Part shown: piece by piece, positions 34,979-44,476 of the stretch
Layout: each line of letters begins with the position of its first letter
Numbering within the stretch: the first letter of the stretch is position 1
NCBI RefSeq assembly: GCF_019880305.1
Contig: NZ_CP082301.1
Coordinates: 2,108,001 to 2,172,000, forward strand
Source: Streptomyces decoyicus
Lineage (GTDB): Bacteria; Actinomycetota; Actinomycetes; Streptomycetales; Streptomycetaceae
Reading direction: 5' to 3'
Length of the DNA: 64,000 bases
The notes under the pieces: generated by a model
Seen by the model: only the letters and a program-made list of their open reading frames with translations
Told to the model about the DNA's origin: nothing
The model's database searches: none
Made by a program: the position numbers and the translations under genes

Positions 34979-34982
<4 letters not shown>
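33177..34982 (+). CDS. livM: Branched-chain amino acid ABC transporter permease LivM, extended
   Basis: About 600 residues, roughly twice a minimal LivM. The C-terminal 330 residues are a standard LivM: [99 protein letters not shown] and MRFRPEGLIPDRR. The first 270 residues add about six extra hydrophobic helices (for example ARLITAAGALATAATTGLAW, LQIVTLVGGLLTLLFATASL, EILIIAAAFAAGLLAFTYG) with no motif I know. Start either the GTG overlapping the livH stop (33177) or the ATG at 33186. Third gene of the operon. Confidence 0.92.
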
Positions 34983-35964
<982 letters not shown>

Positions 35965-35968
<4 letters not shown>

Positions 35969-36681
35969 CCGCACTGCTCGAAGTCGAGGACCTACGCGTC
36001 GCCTACGGCAAGATCGAAGCCGTCAAAGGCATCTCGTTCTCCGTCGAAGCCGGCCAGGCCGTCACCCTCATCGGCACCAACGGCGCGGGCAAAACCACCA
36101 CCCTGCGCACCCTCTCCGGCCTCCTCAAACCCCTCGCCGGCAAGATCACCTTCGACGGCGAACCCCTCAACGGCGTCCCCGCCCACAAGATCGTCGAGCG
36201 CGGCCTCGCCCACTCCCCCGAAGGCCGCCGTCTCTTCCCCCGCCTCACCCTCGCCGAAAACCTCAAGCTCGGCGCCTTCCTCCGCAAAGACGCCGACGGC
36301 ATCGAGAAAGACATCCAACGCGTCTACGAACTCTTCCCGATCCTCGGCGAACGCAGCAAACAAGCCTCCGGCACCCTCTCCGGCGGCGAACAGCAAATGC
36401 TCGCCATGGGCCGTGCCCTGATGTCCCGCCCCAAACTCCTCATGCTCGACGAGCCCTCCATGGGCCTCTCCCCGATCATGATGCAGAAGATCATGGAAAC
36501 CATCCGCGAACTCCGCTCCCAAGGCACCACCATCCTCCTCGTCGAACAGAACGCCCAGGCCGCGCTCTCCCTCGCCGACCAAGGACACGTCATGGAAATC
36601 GGCCGCATCGTCCTCTCCGGCAGCGGCCCCTCCCTCCTCCACGACGAATCCGTCCGCAAGGCCTACCTCGGTGAGGACTGA
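35965..36681 (+). CDS. livF: Branched-chain amino acid ABC transporter ATP-binding protein LivF
   Basis: 238 residues, normal length. Walker A GTNGAGKTTTLR, SPEGRRLFPRLTLAENL, signature LSGGEQQMLAMGRAL, Walker B LLMLDEPSMGLSP and the H-loop replaced as usual in LivF by VEQN. Partner of LivG. Begins with a 4-base overlap of the livG stop and ends the operon in a strong hairpin. Confidence 0.95.
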
Positions 36682-36698
36682 CCCGCACCCGCACCGAC

Positions 36699-36742
36699 GC
36701 GAGCGGCCCCGCACCGATGAAGATCGGTACGGGGCCGCTCGC
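36699..36742. terminator. Strong bidirectional terminator, livF / response regulator
   Basis: 20-bp stem with one G-U-type mismatch (36699-36718 with 36723-36742) and a 4-base loop between convergent genes. Confidence 0.9.
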
Positions 36743-36771
36743 ACGCTCAGGACGAGCCAGGCTGCTGCCGG

Positions 36772-37425
36772 CTACTGGTCCTTCTGCTGCTTCTTCTCCT
36801 CGGCGTCCTCGATGACCGCCTCGGCAACCTGCTGCATCGACAGCCGGCGGTCCATCGACGTCTTCTGGATCCACCGGAACGCAGCCGGCTCCGTCAGCCC
36901 GTACTGCGTCTGGAGAATGCTCTTCGCCCGGTCCACCAGCTTCCGGGTCTCCAGCCGCTGCGTGAGGTCCGCGACCTCCTGCTCCAGCGTCCTCAGCTCG
37001 GTGAACCGGCTCACCGCCATCTCGATCGCCGGAACCACATCGGTCTTCGAGAACGGCTTCACCAGATACGCCATCGCACCCGCGTCCCGGGCCCGCTCCA
37101 CCAGCTCACGCTGCGAGAACGCGGTCAGCATCAGCACCGGCGCGATGCTCTCCTCGGCGATCTTCTCGGCCGCCGAGATGCCGTCCAGCACCGGCATCTT
37201 CACATCCAGGATCACCAGATCGGGACGGTGCTCCCGGGCCAGCTCCACGGCGGTCTGCCCGTCCCCGGCCTCGCCGACGACGGTGTAGCCCTCTTCCTCC
37301 AGCATCTCTTTGAGGTCGAGACGGATGAGGGCCTCGTCCTCGGCGATCACGACGCGCGTGGTCAGCGGCGGGACGTGCGACTGATCGTCATCGGCGACGG
37401 GCTGCTCGGGCTCGGCGGCGCTCAC
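36772..37425 (-). CDS. pdtaR: ANTAR-domain response regulator (PdtaR-like)
   Basis: 217 residues. The receiver domain has acidic E29/D30, phospho-acceptor Asp74 in LVILDVKMP, LTAFSQ and Lys in AYLVKPF. The C-terminal ANTAR RNA-binding domain is RKLVDRAKSILQTQYGLTEPAAFRWIQKTSMDRRLSMQQVAEAVI. ANTAR proteins act as antiterminators on dual hairpins; the actinobacterial PdtaR/PdtaS pair is the best-known relative. No kinase gene is adjacent. GTG 37425 is preferred because AGGAG stands 4 bases before it; an ATG at 37437 adds four residues. Confidence 0.92.
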   Translation of the reverse strand: MSAAEPEQPVADDDQSHVPPLTTRVVIAEDEALIRLDLKEMLEEEGYTVVGEAGDGQTAVELAREHRPDLVILDVKMPVLDGISAAEKIAEESIAPVLMLTAFSQRELVERARDAGAMAYLVKPFSKTDVVPAIEMAVSRFTELRTLEQEVADLTQRLETRKLVDRAKSILQTQYGLTEPAAFRWIQKTSMDRRLSMQQVAEAVIEDAEEKKQQKDQ

Positions 37426-37514
37426 GGGACTCCTCATTCCAGGCAGGTGGTGCCATTGCAGCCTACCTAGAGGCGGCCATAGTGATGCACACGGTAGGGT
37501 GTCTCTCGCAACCG

Positions 37515-37597
37515 GCCCGGTTGGTGGAACTGGTCAGACACGCGGCTCTCAAACAGCCGTGCCCTTGGGCATGTGGGTTCGAATCCCACACCGGGCA
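37515..37597 (+). tRNA. tRNA-Leu(CAA)
   Basis: Acceptor arms gcccggt (37515-37521) and accgggc (37590-37596) pair fully with discriminator A at 37597. The anticodon loop ctcaaac gives anticodon CAA (reads UUG). A long variable arm tgccc-tt-gggca and T arm gtggg-ttcgaat-cccac mark a class II leucine tRNA. CCA is not encoded. TAGGGT at about 37493 may be its -10. Confidence 0.95.
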
Positions 37598-37681
37598 CCC
37601 TTGAACAAGCGGAACTCCACCTTCGCGTGGTTCGCACGAATTTTCGCCCCACACTCATGAAGCGTCACGCACAGTGATGTC

Positions 37682-38470
37682 ATGAACTTCCACGGCACAG
37701 ATGTGCGCCGCAACGCAATCGCCCAGCTCCGCGCGGGAGCAAGGAACGCGGACGTGGCCCGCGCGTTGGGCCTCCCCCTCGGCACCGTCGGCTATTGGCT
37801 GCACATGGACCGCGCGCGACGCGGAGAGTGCCCAGGTGCCCACAACCCGAAATGCCCGCGGTGCGACGGACGCGAACTCGACGAGCTGGCGTACTCCTAC
37901 CTCCTGGCCCTCTACCTCGGCGACGGCCACATCATCCAGTACTCCACACATCGGGTGCCGAGCCTCATGATCGCGTGCGGCGACGTCTGGCCGGGTCTCA
38001 TGGACGCCTGCGAAGCCGCGATGCGAGCGGTCTTCCCCGACAACTCCGTGTGCCGGGTCCGACGGACCGGCTGCCACAACGTGAAGGTCTACTCGAAGCA
38101 CTTATGGTGCCTGTTTCCCCAGCACGGTCCCGGAAAGAAGCACGACCGGCCGATTGTGCTGGAACCCTGGCAGCAGCGGATCGTGGACGACTATCCCTGG
38201 GAGTTCATCCGCGGACTCATCCACTCCGACGGCTGCCGCATCACCAACTGGACGACCAGGATGGTGGGCGGTGAGCGCAAGCGGTACGAGTATCCGCGGT
38301 ACTTCTTCACCAACAAGTCCGATGACATCCGGCGGCTCTTCTCGGACACCCTCACGAAGGTCGGCGTCGAGTGGACCGTCCTTGCCCGCGGCAGCGACCC
38401 GTTCAACATCTCCGTGGCCCGCAAAAGCTCCGTCGCCCTCATGGACCGACACATCGGGCCGAAGTACTGA
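37682..38470 (+). CDS. HTH plus LAGLIDADG homing-endonuclease-like protein; TTA codon
   Basis: 262 residues. Residues 9-40 form a resolvase-like helix-turn-helix (AIAQLRAGARNADVARALGL). CPGAHNPKCPRC (C50, C58, C61) is a probable zinc knuckle. Two LAGLIDADG-type motifs follow: SYLLALYLGDGH (Asp81) and FIRGLIHSDGCR (Asp183), the correct spacing for a single-chain, two-motif endonuclease. Codon 141 (38102-38104) is TTA, so bldA tRNA is required. CACAGT ends 6 bases before the ATG with no Shine-Dalgarno (leaderless pattern). Lies 84 bases after tRNA-Leu and converges on pyk. A DNA-binding regulator derived from an endonuclease is the alternative. Confidence 0.75.
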   Translation: MNFHGTDVRRNAIAQLRAGARNADVARALGLPLGTVGYWLHMDRARRGECPGAHNPKCPRCDGRELDELAYSYLLALYLGDGHIIQYSTHRVPSLMIACGDVWPGLMDACEAAMRAVFPDNSVCRVRRTGCHNVKVYSKHLWCLFPQHGPGKKHDRPIVLEPWQQRIVDDYPWEFIRGLIHSDGCRITNWTTRMVGGERKRYEYPRYFFTNKSDDIRRLFSDTLTKVGVEWTVLARGSDPFNISVARKSSVALMDRHIGPKY

Positions 38471-38522
38471 CAGGGACGGCAGTCAGGTACCTCGGCCCAG
38501 CGGAATCGCGGTGCGGGTGGGG

Positions 38523-39959
38523 CTACTTCGGGGAGTCGTCCTCGCCGATGTGGTGGACGCGGACGAGGTTGGTGGAGCCGGGGACGCCGGGCGGGGAGCC
38601 GGCGGTGATGATGACGACGTCGCCCTTCTGGCAGCGGCCGATCTTGAGGAGCTGCTCGTCGACCTGGGCGACCATCTCGTCGGTGGAGTTGACGGTCGGG
38701 CCGAGGAAGGTTTCCACGCCCCAGCTGACGTTGAGCTGGGAGCGGGTGGCCGGGTCGGGGGTGAAGGCCAGGAGCGGGATGGGCGAGCGGTAGCGGGAGA
38801 GGCGGCGGACGGTGTCGCCGGACTGGGTGAAGGCGACGAGGAACTTGGCGCCGAGGAAGTCGCCCATGTCGGCGGCGGCGCGGGCGACGGCGCCGCCCTG
38901 GGTGCGGGGCTTGTTGGCCTCGGTGAGCGGCGGGAGGCCCTTGGCGAGGAGGTCTTCCTCGGCGGCCTCGACGATGCGGCTCATCGTCTTGACGGTCTCG
39001 GTCGGGTATTTGCCGACGCTGGTCTCACCGGAGAGCATGACGGCGTCGGTGCCGTCGATGACGGCGTTGGCGACGTCGGAGGCTTCGGCGCGGGTGGGGC
39101 GGGAGTTGTCGATCATCGAGTCGAGCATCTGGGTGGCGACGATGACCGGTTTGGCGTTGCGCTTGGCCAGCTTGATGGCGCGCTTCTGGACGATCGGGAC
39201 CGTTTCGAGGGGCATTTCGACGCCGAGGTCGCCGCGGGCGACCATGATGCCGTCGAAGGCGGCGACGATGTCGTCGATGTTGTCGACGGCCTGGGGCTTT
39301 TCGACCTTGGCGATGACGGGGAGGAAGCGGTCTTCTTCACGCATGATGCGGTGGACGTCTTCGATGTCGCGGCCGCTGCGGACGAAGGAGAGGGCGATGA
39401 GGTCGGCGCCGTAGCGCAGGGCCCAGCGGAGGTCGTCCTGGTCCTTTTCGGAGAGGGCGGGGACGGAGACGGCGACACCGGGGAGGTTGAGGCCTTTGCG
39501 GTCGGAGACCATGCCGCCTTCGATGACCTTGGTGCGGACGCGGGGTCCGTCGACGCCGGTGACTTCGAGGGTGACTTTTCCGTCGTCGACGAGGATGCGT
39601 TCGCCGGTGGTGACGTCGGCGGCGAGGCCGTTGTAGGTGGTGCCGCAGATCTGGCGGTCGCCTTCTACGGCGGGTTCCACGGTGATGGTGAACTCGTCGT
39701 CGCGTTCGAGAAGTACAGGGCCTTCGCGGAATCGGCCGAGTCGGATCTTCGGGCCTTGAAGGTCGGCGAGGATGCCGACGCTGCGGCGGGTTTCTTCGGA
39801 TGCTTTGCGGACCCGGTCGAATCGTGCCTCGTGGTCGGCGTAGGTGCCGTGGCTGAGGTTGAAGCGGGCAAGGTCCATTCCGGCGTCGACGAGGGCTTTG
39901 ATCTGCTCGTACGAGTCGGTGGCGGGTCCCAGTGTGCAGACAATCTTTGCTCGGCGCAT
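38523..39959 (-). CDS. pyk: Pyruvate kinase
   Basis: 478 residues. Converts phosphoenolpyruvate and ADP to pyruvate and ATP. KIVCTLGPAT, DLARFNLSHGTYADH, ADLQGPKIRLG, the catalytic-lysine segment PVIAKVEKPQAV, FDGIMVARGDLGVEMP, and the substrate loop ATQMLDSMIDNSRPTRAEASDVANAVIDGTDAVMLSGETSVG are intact. The C-terminal regulatory domain is normal length. No ribosome site precedes the ATG; TAGAGT ends 6 bases upstream. Confidence 0.97.
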   Translation of the reverse strand: MRRAKIVCTLGPATDSYEQIKALVDAGMDLARFNLSHGTYADHEARFDRVRKASEETRRSVGILADLQGPKIRLGRFREGPVLLERDDEFTITVEPAVEGDRQICGTTYNGLAADVTTGERILVDDGKVTLEVTGVDGPRVRTKVIEGGMVSDRKGLNLPGVAVSVPALSEKDQDDLRWALRYGADLIALSFVRSGRDIEDVHRIMREEDRFLPVIAKVEKPQAVDNIDDIVAAFDGIMVARGDLGVEMPLETVPIVQKRAIKLAKRNAKPVIVATQMLDSMIDNSRPTRAEASDVANAVIDGTDAVMLSGETSVGKYPTETVKTMSRIVEAAEEDLLAKGLPPLTEANKPRTQGGAVARAAADMGDFLGAKFLVAFTQSGDTVRRLSRYRSPIPLLAFTPDPATRSQLNVSWGVETFLGPTVNSTDEMVAQVDEQLLKIGRCQKGDVVIITAGSPPGVPGSTNLVRVHHIGEDDSPK

Positions 39960-39965
39960 GTTTCG

Positions 39966-39971
39966 ACTCTA
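39966..39971 (-). promoter_or_regulatory. Candidate -10 (TAGAGT) for leaderless pyk
   Basis: Minus-strand TAGAGT, then 6 bases, then the pyk ATG, with no Shine-Dalgarno in the preceding 20 bases. The -35 region is poor. Confidence 0.45.
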
Positions 39972-40104
39972 TGACTTACCGGGCGGTAGGGAAGTGTAAG
40001 AAAGTGACTGCTCAACGAGCGCTTGATGAAAGGCTGTTGACAAGTAATGGAATGCGCACGGAGGCGCTCTGATGAGCGGAATTTCATCCTTGCGCGCGGT
40101 GGTC

Positions 40105-40848
40105 TCAGAGTGCGGGACGGGTCATCGTAAAGCGTGCGTTGACATTGGCGTAGACGGCTTGGCGTTGGGGTTCGAGATCGAGGGCGGGGGCGGATTCCTG
40201 GACGGGGGCGCCGCCGTATCCGCGGTGGGAGGCCATGGCGGGGGCTGCCATGGGGGCGGTGTTCTCGGCGCCGAGGTCGGCGATTTCCAGGAGGGCGTCG
40301 AGGCGGGCGCCGAGGGCTTCGGCGTATTCGCGGGCGCGCTGGACGGCTTCGCGGACGGCTTGGGTGCGGGCGTCGCGGTGGGCGGGTGAGTCGGGGCGCA
40401 GGGCCCACCAGGGGCCGTCGACGCGGGTGAGGTCGAGGTCGGCGAGGCGGGTGGTGAGTTCGCCGAGGGTGGTGAAGTCGTTGAGGGTGGCGGTGTGGGT
40501 GACGCGTCCGTGGTAGGCGCGGATGCGTTCGTGGCGGCCTTTTTCGGTGAGCTGGGGGGTGAGGCTGAAGGTGCCGGTTTCGAGTTTTTCGAGGGCGTCG
40601 CCGTAGCTCTTGATGAGGGTGAGGGCTTGTTCGTTGCGGCGGGTGAGGTCGGTGAGGGCGGCGGTGCGGTCGGTGCCGCGGGCGCTGATGGTGACGGCGA
40701 TGCGGGCGATTTCGGGGTCGACTTCGAGGCGGGCTTCGCCGCGTACGGCGAGGCGGGGGGTGTCGGGGGTGCCGTACGGGAGGGCGGTCGGGGTGGTGCC
40801 GGTGGTGGGGACGGCGGGGGTGGGGGTGTCGTCGGTGGGGTTGCTCAT
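40105..40848 (-). CDS. SIMPL domain (DUF541) protein
   Basis: 247 residues from the ATG at 40848 with GGGAGC upstream. RLAVRGEARLEVDPEIARIAVTISARG, YHGRVTHTATLND and DARTQAVREAVQRAREYAEALGARLDALLEIADLG match the SIMPL/DUF541 family (E. coli YggE relatives). Many members are exported, but no signal peptide is seen here, so it is probably cytoplasmic. Biochemical function not established. Confidence 0.9.
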   Translation of the reverse strand: MSNPTDDTPTPAVPTTGTTPTALPYGTPDTPRLAVRGEARLEVDPEIARIAVTISARGTDRTAALTDLTRRNEQALTLIKSYGDALEKLETGTFSLTPQLTEKGRHERIRAYHGRVTHTATLNDFTTLGELTTRLADLDLTRVDGPWWALRPDSPAHRDARTQAVREAVQRAREYAEALGARLDALLEIADLGAENTAPMAAPAMASHRGYGGAPVQESAPALDLEPQRQAVYANVNARFTMTRPAL

Positions 40849-40897
40849 GGGGGCTCCCGGGTTTGGGGGTCGGGGTGCGGTGCGGTGGGTCGGCGGT

Positions 40898-40930
40898 GTG
40901 CGGGTGCGGGTGCGGGTGCGGGTGCGGGTG
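40898..40930. repeat. Hexamer tandem repeat gtgcgg
   Basis: Five gtgcgg units plus a partial sixth, upstream of the SIMPL gene and before the nucleotidase gene. Simple-sequence tract; no function assigned. Confidence 0.8.
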
Positions 40931-41090
40931 GTGCAGGGTCGCATATCGGGGCGGGTGCGGGTGGGGCATCCGGGGGGGGAACTGGTGAGGGGTGTCGCGT
41001 GGGGGTTGGCTGCGCCAGAATCTACGCGCGTTGTCCTTCTGTGTGGCGGCGCTCATCCGCGTTTGTTGGCGTTCATCCAAGGGAGTTGGC

Positions 41091-42908
41091 ATGTCGCTCG
41101 ACCGTAGGAAGTTCTTGGGGCGTTCCGTGGTGACGGGGGCCGGGGTGGCGCTTTCGGGTGCTGCGGGAGTGCCTGCGGCCCAGGCCGTGGCGGCGCGGGG
41201 CCCGGGGCGGCACGGTCACCGGCGCGAGCGGTACGCCTTCACGGTCATGGGCACGACGGATCTGCACGGCAGTGTCTTCAACTGGGACTACGCCACGGAC
41301 GCGGAGTTCGACGATGCGGCGCACAACGACGTGGGCCTGGCGAAGATTTCGACGCTGGTGGACGGGGTGCGCCGGGAGAAGGGCCGGCGCAACACGCTGC
41401 TGATCGATGCGGGTGACACGATTCAGGGGACGCAGTTGGCGTATTACTACGCCAAGGTGGATCCGATTACGGGTCCGAACGGGCCGGTGCATCCGATGGC
41501 GCGGGCGATGAATGCGATCGGCTATGACGCCGCGGCGCTTGGGAATCACGAGTTCAATTACGGCATTCCGGTGCTGCGGAAGTTCGAGGAGAGCTGTGAT
41601 TTTCCGCTGCTGGGGGCGAATGCGGTGGATGCGAAGTCGCTGCGGCCGGCGTTTCGGCCGTATGTGCTGAAGCGTTTGCGGTCACCGCGCGGGCGGGAGG
41701 TGACGGTGGCGGTACTGGGTTTGACGAATCCCGGTATCGCGATCTGGGACAAGGCTCATGTGCAGGGGAAGCTGGCGTTTCCGGGGCTGGTGGAGCAGGC
41801 GGCGAAGTGGGTGCCGAAGCTGCGGTCGATGGGCGCGGATGTGGTGTTCGTGGCGGCGCATTCCGGGATGAGCGGTACGTCGTCGTACGGGGATCAGTTG
41901 CCGTATGTGGAGAATGCGGCGGCGTTGGTTGCGGAGCAGGTGCCGGGGATCGATGCGATTTTGGTGGGGCATGCGCATGTGGAGGTTCCCGAGCGGCGGG
42001 TGGTGAACAAGAAGTCGGGCCGGGAGGTGGTGTTGTCGGAGCCGTTGAAGTGGGGACAGCGGCTGACGCTTTTCGATGTGGTGGTGGAGTGGCGTCGGGG
42101 CCGTTGGGAGGTGGGGTCGGTCGGTTCGCGGGTCTTGAATTCGAATGCGGTGGCGGAGGATGCGCGGATCACGCGTCTGCTGCGGGCGGAGCACCGGAAG
42201 GTCGTGGCGTATGTGAACCGGGTGATCGGCCGGTCGAAGGCGGAGATGACGGCGGCCGAGGCTCCGGTGAAGGACACGCCGATTTTGGACTTCATTGCGT
42301 TCGTGCAGGCGGAGGTGGTGCGCAAGGCGCTTGCGGGGTCGGCGTATGCGTCGCTTCCGGTGTTGTCGCAGGCGTCGTGCTTCTCGCGTACCGCGAAGGT
42401 GCCGGAGGGGGATGTGACGATCCGGTCGATGGCGGCGCTGTATCCGTTTGACAACACGCTGGAGGCACGGGTGTTGACGGGTGTGCAGGTGCGGGCGTAT
42501 TTGGAGTTCTCGGCGCGGTATTACGTGCAGACGGCGGCGGGTGGCGGTCCGGTGGATCCGTCGAAGGTCACGAACGCGGAGGGTACGCCGGATTACAACT
42601 ATGACGTGGTGAGCGGTGTCTCGTACGAGATCGATATCGCGAAGCCGGCGGGGCGGCGGATCGGGAAGCTGATGTTCGACGGGAAGCCGCTGGATGATGC
42701 GGCGCGGTTCGTGCTGGCGGTGAACAATTACCGGGCGAGTGGTGGCGGTAATTTCCCGCATGTGGCGGCTGCGGAGCAGGTGTGGTCGACGTCGGACGAG
42801 ATCCGCAATCTGATCATCGGGTGGGTGCAGGAGAGCGGGCAGATCGATCCTGCGCAGTTTGCTTCGGTGGACTGGAAGTTGACGCGGGACGGGGTGCCGG
42901 TGTTCTGA
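41091..42908 (+). CDS. Tat-exported bifunctional metallophosphatase / 5'-nucleotidase
   Basis: 605 residues. A twin-arginine signal (DRRKFLGRSVVTGAGVALSG) ending near AQAVA predicts folded export. Metallophosphatase motifs: TTDLHG, IDAGDTIQGT, ALGNHEFNYG, AAHSG and GHAHVE. The C-terminal 5_nucleotid_C domain has QASCFSRT, MAALYPFDNTLEARVLTGVQVRAYLE, PDYNYDVVSGVSYEID and VNNYRASGGGNFP. Expected to dephosphorylate nucleotides or 2',3'-cyclic nucleotides outside the cell for phosphate and nucleoside scavenging. AAGGGAG precedes the ATG. Confidence 0.93.
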   Translation: MSLDRRKFLGRSVVTGAGVALSGAAGVPAAQAVAARGPGRHGHRRERYAFTVMGTTDLHGSVFNWDYATDAEFDDAAHNDVGLAKISTLVDGVRREKGRRNTLLIDAGDTIQGTQLAYYYAKVDPITGPNGPVHPMARAMNAIGYDAAALGNHEFNYGIPVLRKFEESCDFPLLGANAVDAKSLRPAFRPYVLKRLRSPRGREVTVAVLGLTNPGIAIWDKAHVQGKLAFPGLVEQAAKWVPKLRSMGADVVFVAAHSGMSGTSSYGDQLPYVENAAALVAEQVPGIDAILVGHAHVEVPERRVVNKKSGREVVLSEPLKWGQRLTLFDVVVEWRRGRWEVGSVGSRVLNSNAVAEDARITRLLRAEHRKVVAYVNRVIGRSKAEMTAAEAPVKDTPILDFIAFVQAEVVRKALAGSAYASLPVLSQASCFSRTAKVPEGDVTIRSMAALYPFDNTLEARVLTGVQVRAYLEFSARYYVQTAAGGGPVDPSKVTNAEGTPDYNYDVVSGVSYEIDIAKPAGRRIGKLMFDGKPLDDAARFVLAVNNYRASGGGNFPHVAAAEQVWSTSDEIRNLIIGWVQESGQIDPAQFASVDWKLTRDGVPVF

Positions 42909-43045
42909 GTCCGGCCGGTCATGAGGGGCGGCGGGGGGTGCCGCCGGGGGTGGCCTTGGTCCCTCGTGGGTCCGCGGCTCCCCCGGGCCCCGGGGTGCGG
43001 CGCCTCCGCGCGAAGTGGTCGTGGCTGCGGGGCGCGCGGTGCGGG

Positions 43046-44476
43046 TCAGCGGCGGGGGACGAGGGTGGAGCCCTGGCGGGGGACCATGCCGGTGCGTCCC
43101 GTCGACGGGTGGGGGAGGCCGAAGGTGGTGAAGGCGGTGCGGGTGGGGAGGGGGTAGGGGGTGTTGTCGGTGAGGGAGTTGAGGATGGTGGCGCTGCGCC
43201 AGGCGGCGAGGCCGAGGTCGGGGGTGCCTACGCCGTGGGTGTGGGTTTCGGCGTTCTGGACGTAGACCGAGCCGGTGACGGCGGGGTCGAGGACGAGGCG
43301 GTGCTGTGCGTCGATGCGGGGGCGTGCGCCGGAGTCGCGGCGCAGGTAGGGGTCGATGGCGGCGAGCAGGGTGTCGATGCGGCGTTCGCGGTAGCCGGTG
43401 GCGAGGATGACGGCGTCGGTGGTGAGGCGGGAGCGGGTGCCTTGCTGGGTGTGGTCGAGGTGGAGTTCGACCTTCGTGGTGCCGACGCGGCCTGCGGTGC
43501 GGACGAAGACTCCTGGGGTGAGGGTGGCGTCGGGCCAGCCGCCGTCGAGGGTGCGGCGGTAGAGCTCGTCGTGGATGGCGCCGAGGGTGTCGTGGTCGAT
43601 GCCTTTGTGGAGCTGCCATTGGGCGGGGAGGAGGTCGTCGCGGACGCGTTCGGGGAGGGCGTGGAAGTAGCGGGTGTAGTCGGGGGTGAAGTGTTCGAGG
43701 CCGAGTTTGCTGTATTCCATGGGCGCGAAGGCGGGGGTGCGGGCGAGCCAGTGGAGGCCTTCGCGTCCTGCGGGGCGGGCGCGGAGCTGGTCGAGGAAGA
43801 TTTCGGCGCCTGACTGGCCGGCTCCGATGACGGTGAGGTGGTCGGCGCCGAGCAGGCTTTCGCGGTGGTCGAGGTAGTCGGCGGAGTGGATGACGGGGAC
43901 GGCGGGGGCTTCGGCGAGGGGGCGGAGCGGGACGGGGATGTGGGGAGTGGTGCCGATGCCGAGGACGAGGTTGCGGGCGTAGGTGCGGCCGAGGGCTTCG
44001 GCTTCGCCTTCGGGGTCGAGCTGGGTGTAGTCGACTTCGAAGACTTCGTGTTCGGGGTTCCAGCGGACGGCGTCGATCTGGTGGCCGAAGTGGAGGCTGG
44101 GGAGGTTTTCGCTGACCCAGCGGCAGTAGGAGTCGTATTCGGCGCGGTGGATGTGGAAGCGCTCGGCGAAGTAGAAGGGGAAGAGGCGTTCGCGCGTCTT
44201 GAGGTAGTTGAGGAAGGTCCAGGGGCTGGCGGGGTCGGCGAGGGTGACGAGGTCGGCGAGGAAGGGGACCTGGAGGGTGGCGCCGTCGATGAGGAGGCCG
44301 GGGTGCCACTGGAAGGCGGGGCGCTGGTCGTAGAAGGCGGTGCGCAGGGGGGTGACGGGGTGGGCGAGGGCGGCGAGGGAGAGGTTGAAGGGGCCGATGC
44401 CGATGCCGGCGAGGTCGAGGGGTGCGTCGGGGCTCGTGGTGTCGGTGGTGAGGGGCGCTTCGGGAGTGCTGCTCAT
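43046..44476 (-). CDS. desB: Lysine/cadaverine/ornithine N-monooxygenase (DesB-like)
   Basis: 476 residues. FAD motif LDLAGIGIGPFNLSLAALA near residue 22; QWHPGLLIDGATLQVPFLADLVTLADP is the conserved SidA/IucD/PvdA segment; VIGAGQSGAEIFLDQL is the NADPH motif and VILATGYRERR the substrate-site ATGY. It hydroxylates a primary amine to N-hydroxyamine for hydroxamate siderophores. In the desferrioxamine pathway DesB acts on cadaverine made by DesA, here encoded just upstream with an ATGA overlap. No acyltransferase (desC) or synthetase (desD) gene follows, so the end product is open. Confidence 0.85.
   Translation of the reverse strand: MSSTPEAPLTTDTTSPDAPLDLAGIGIGPFNLSLAALAHPVTPLRTAFYDQRPAFQWHPGLLIDGATLQVPFLADLVTLADPASPWTFLNYLKTRERLFPFYFAERFHIHRAEYDSYCRWVSENLPSLHFGHQIDAVRWNPEHEVFEVDYTQLDPEGEAEALGRTYARNLVLGIGTTPHIPVPLRPLAEAPAVPVIHSADYLDHRESLLGADHLTVIGAGQSGAEIFLDQLRARPAGREGLHWLARTPAFAPMEYSKLGLEHFTPDYTRYFHALPERVRDDLLPAQWQLHKGIDHDTLGAIHDELYRRTLDGGWPDATLTPGVFVRTAGRVGTTKVELHLDHTQQGTRSRLTTDAVILATGYRERRIDTLLAAIDPYLRRDSGARPRIDAQHRLVLDPAVTGSVYVQNAETHTHGVGTPDLGLAAWRSATILNSLTDNTPYPLPTRTAFTTFGLPHPSTGRTGMVPRQGSTLVPRR

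Noticed and set aside
37515..37597. tRNA-Leu as an attachment site of an integrated element
   Set aside because: No second copy of the tRNA 3' end was found in the window and no integrase gene is present; the LAGLIDADG gene alone does not show site-specific integration.
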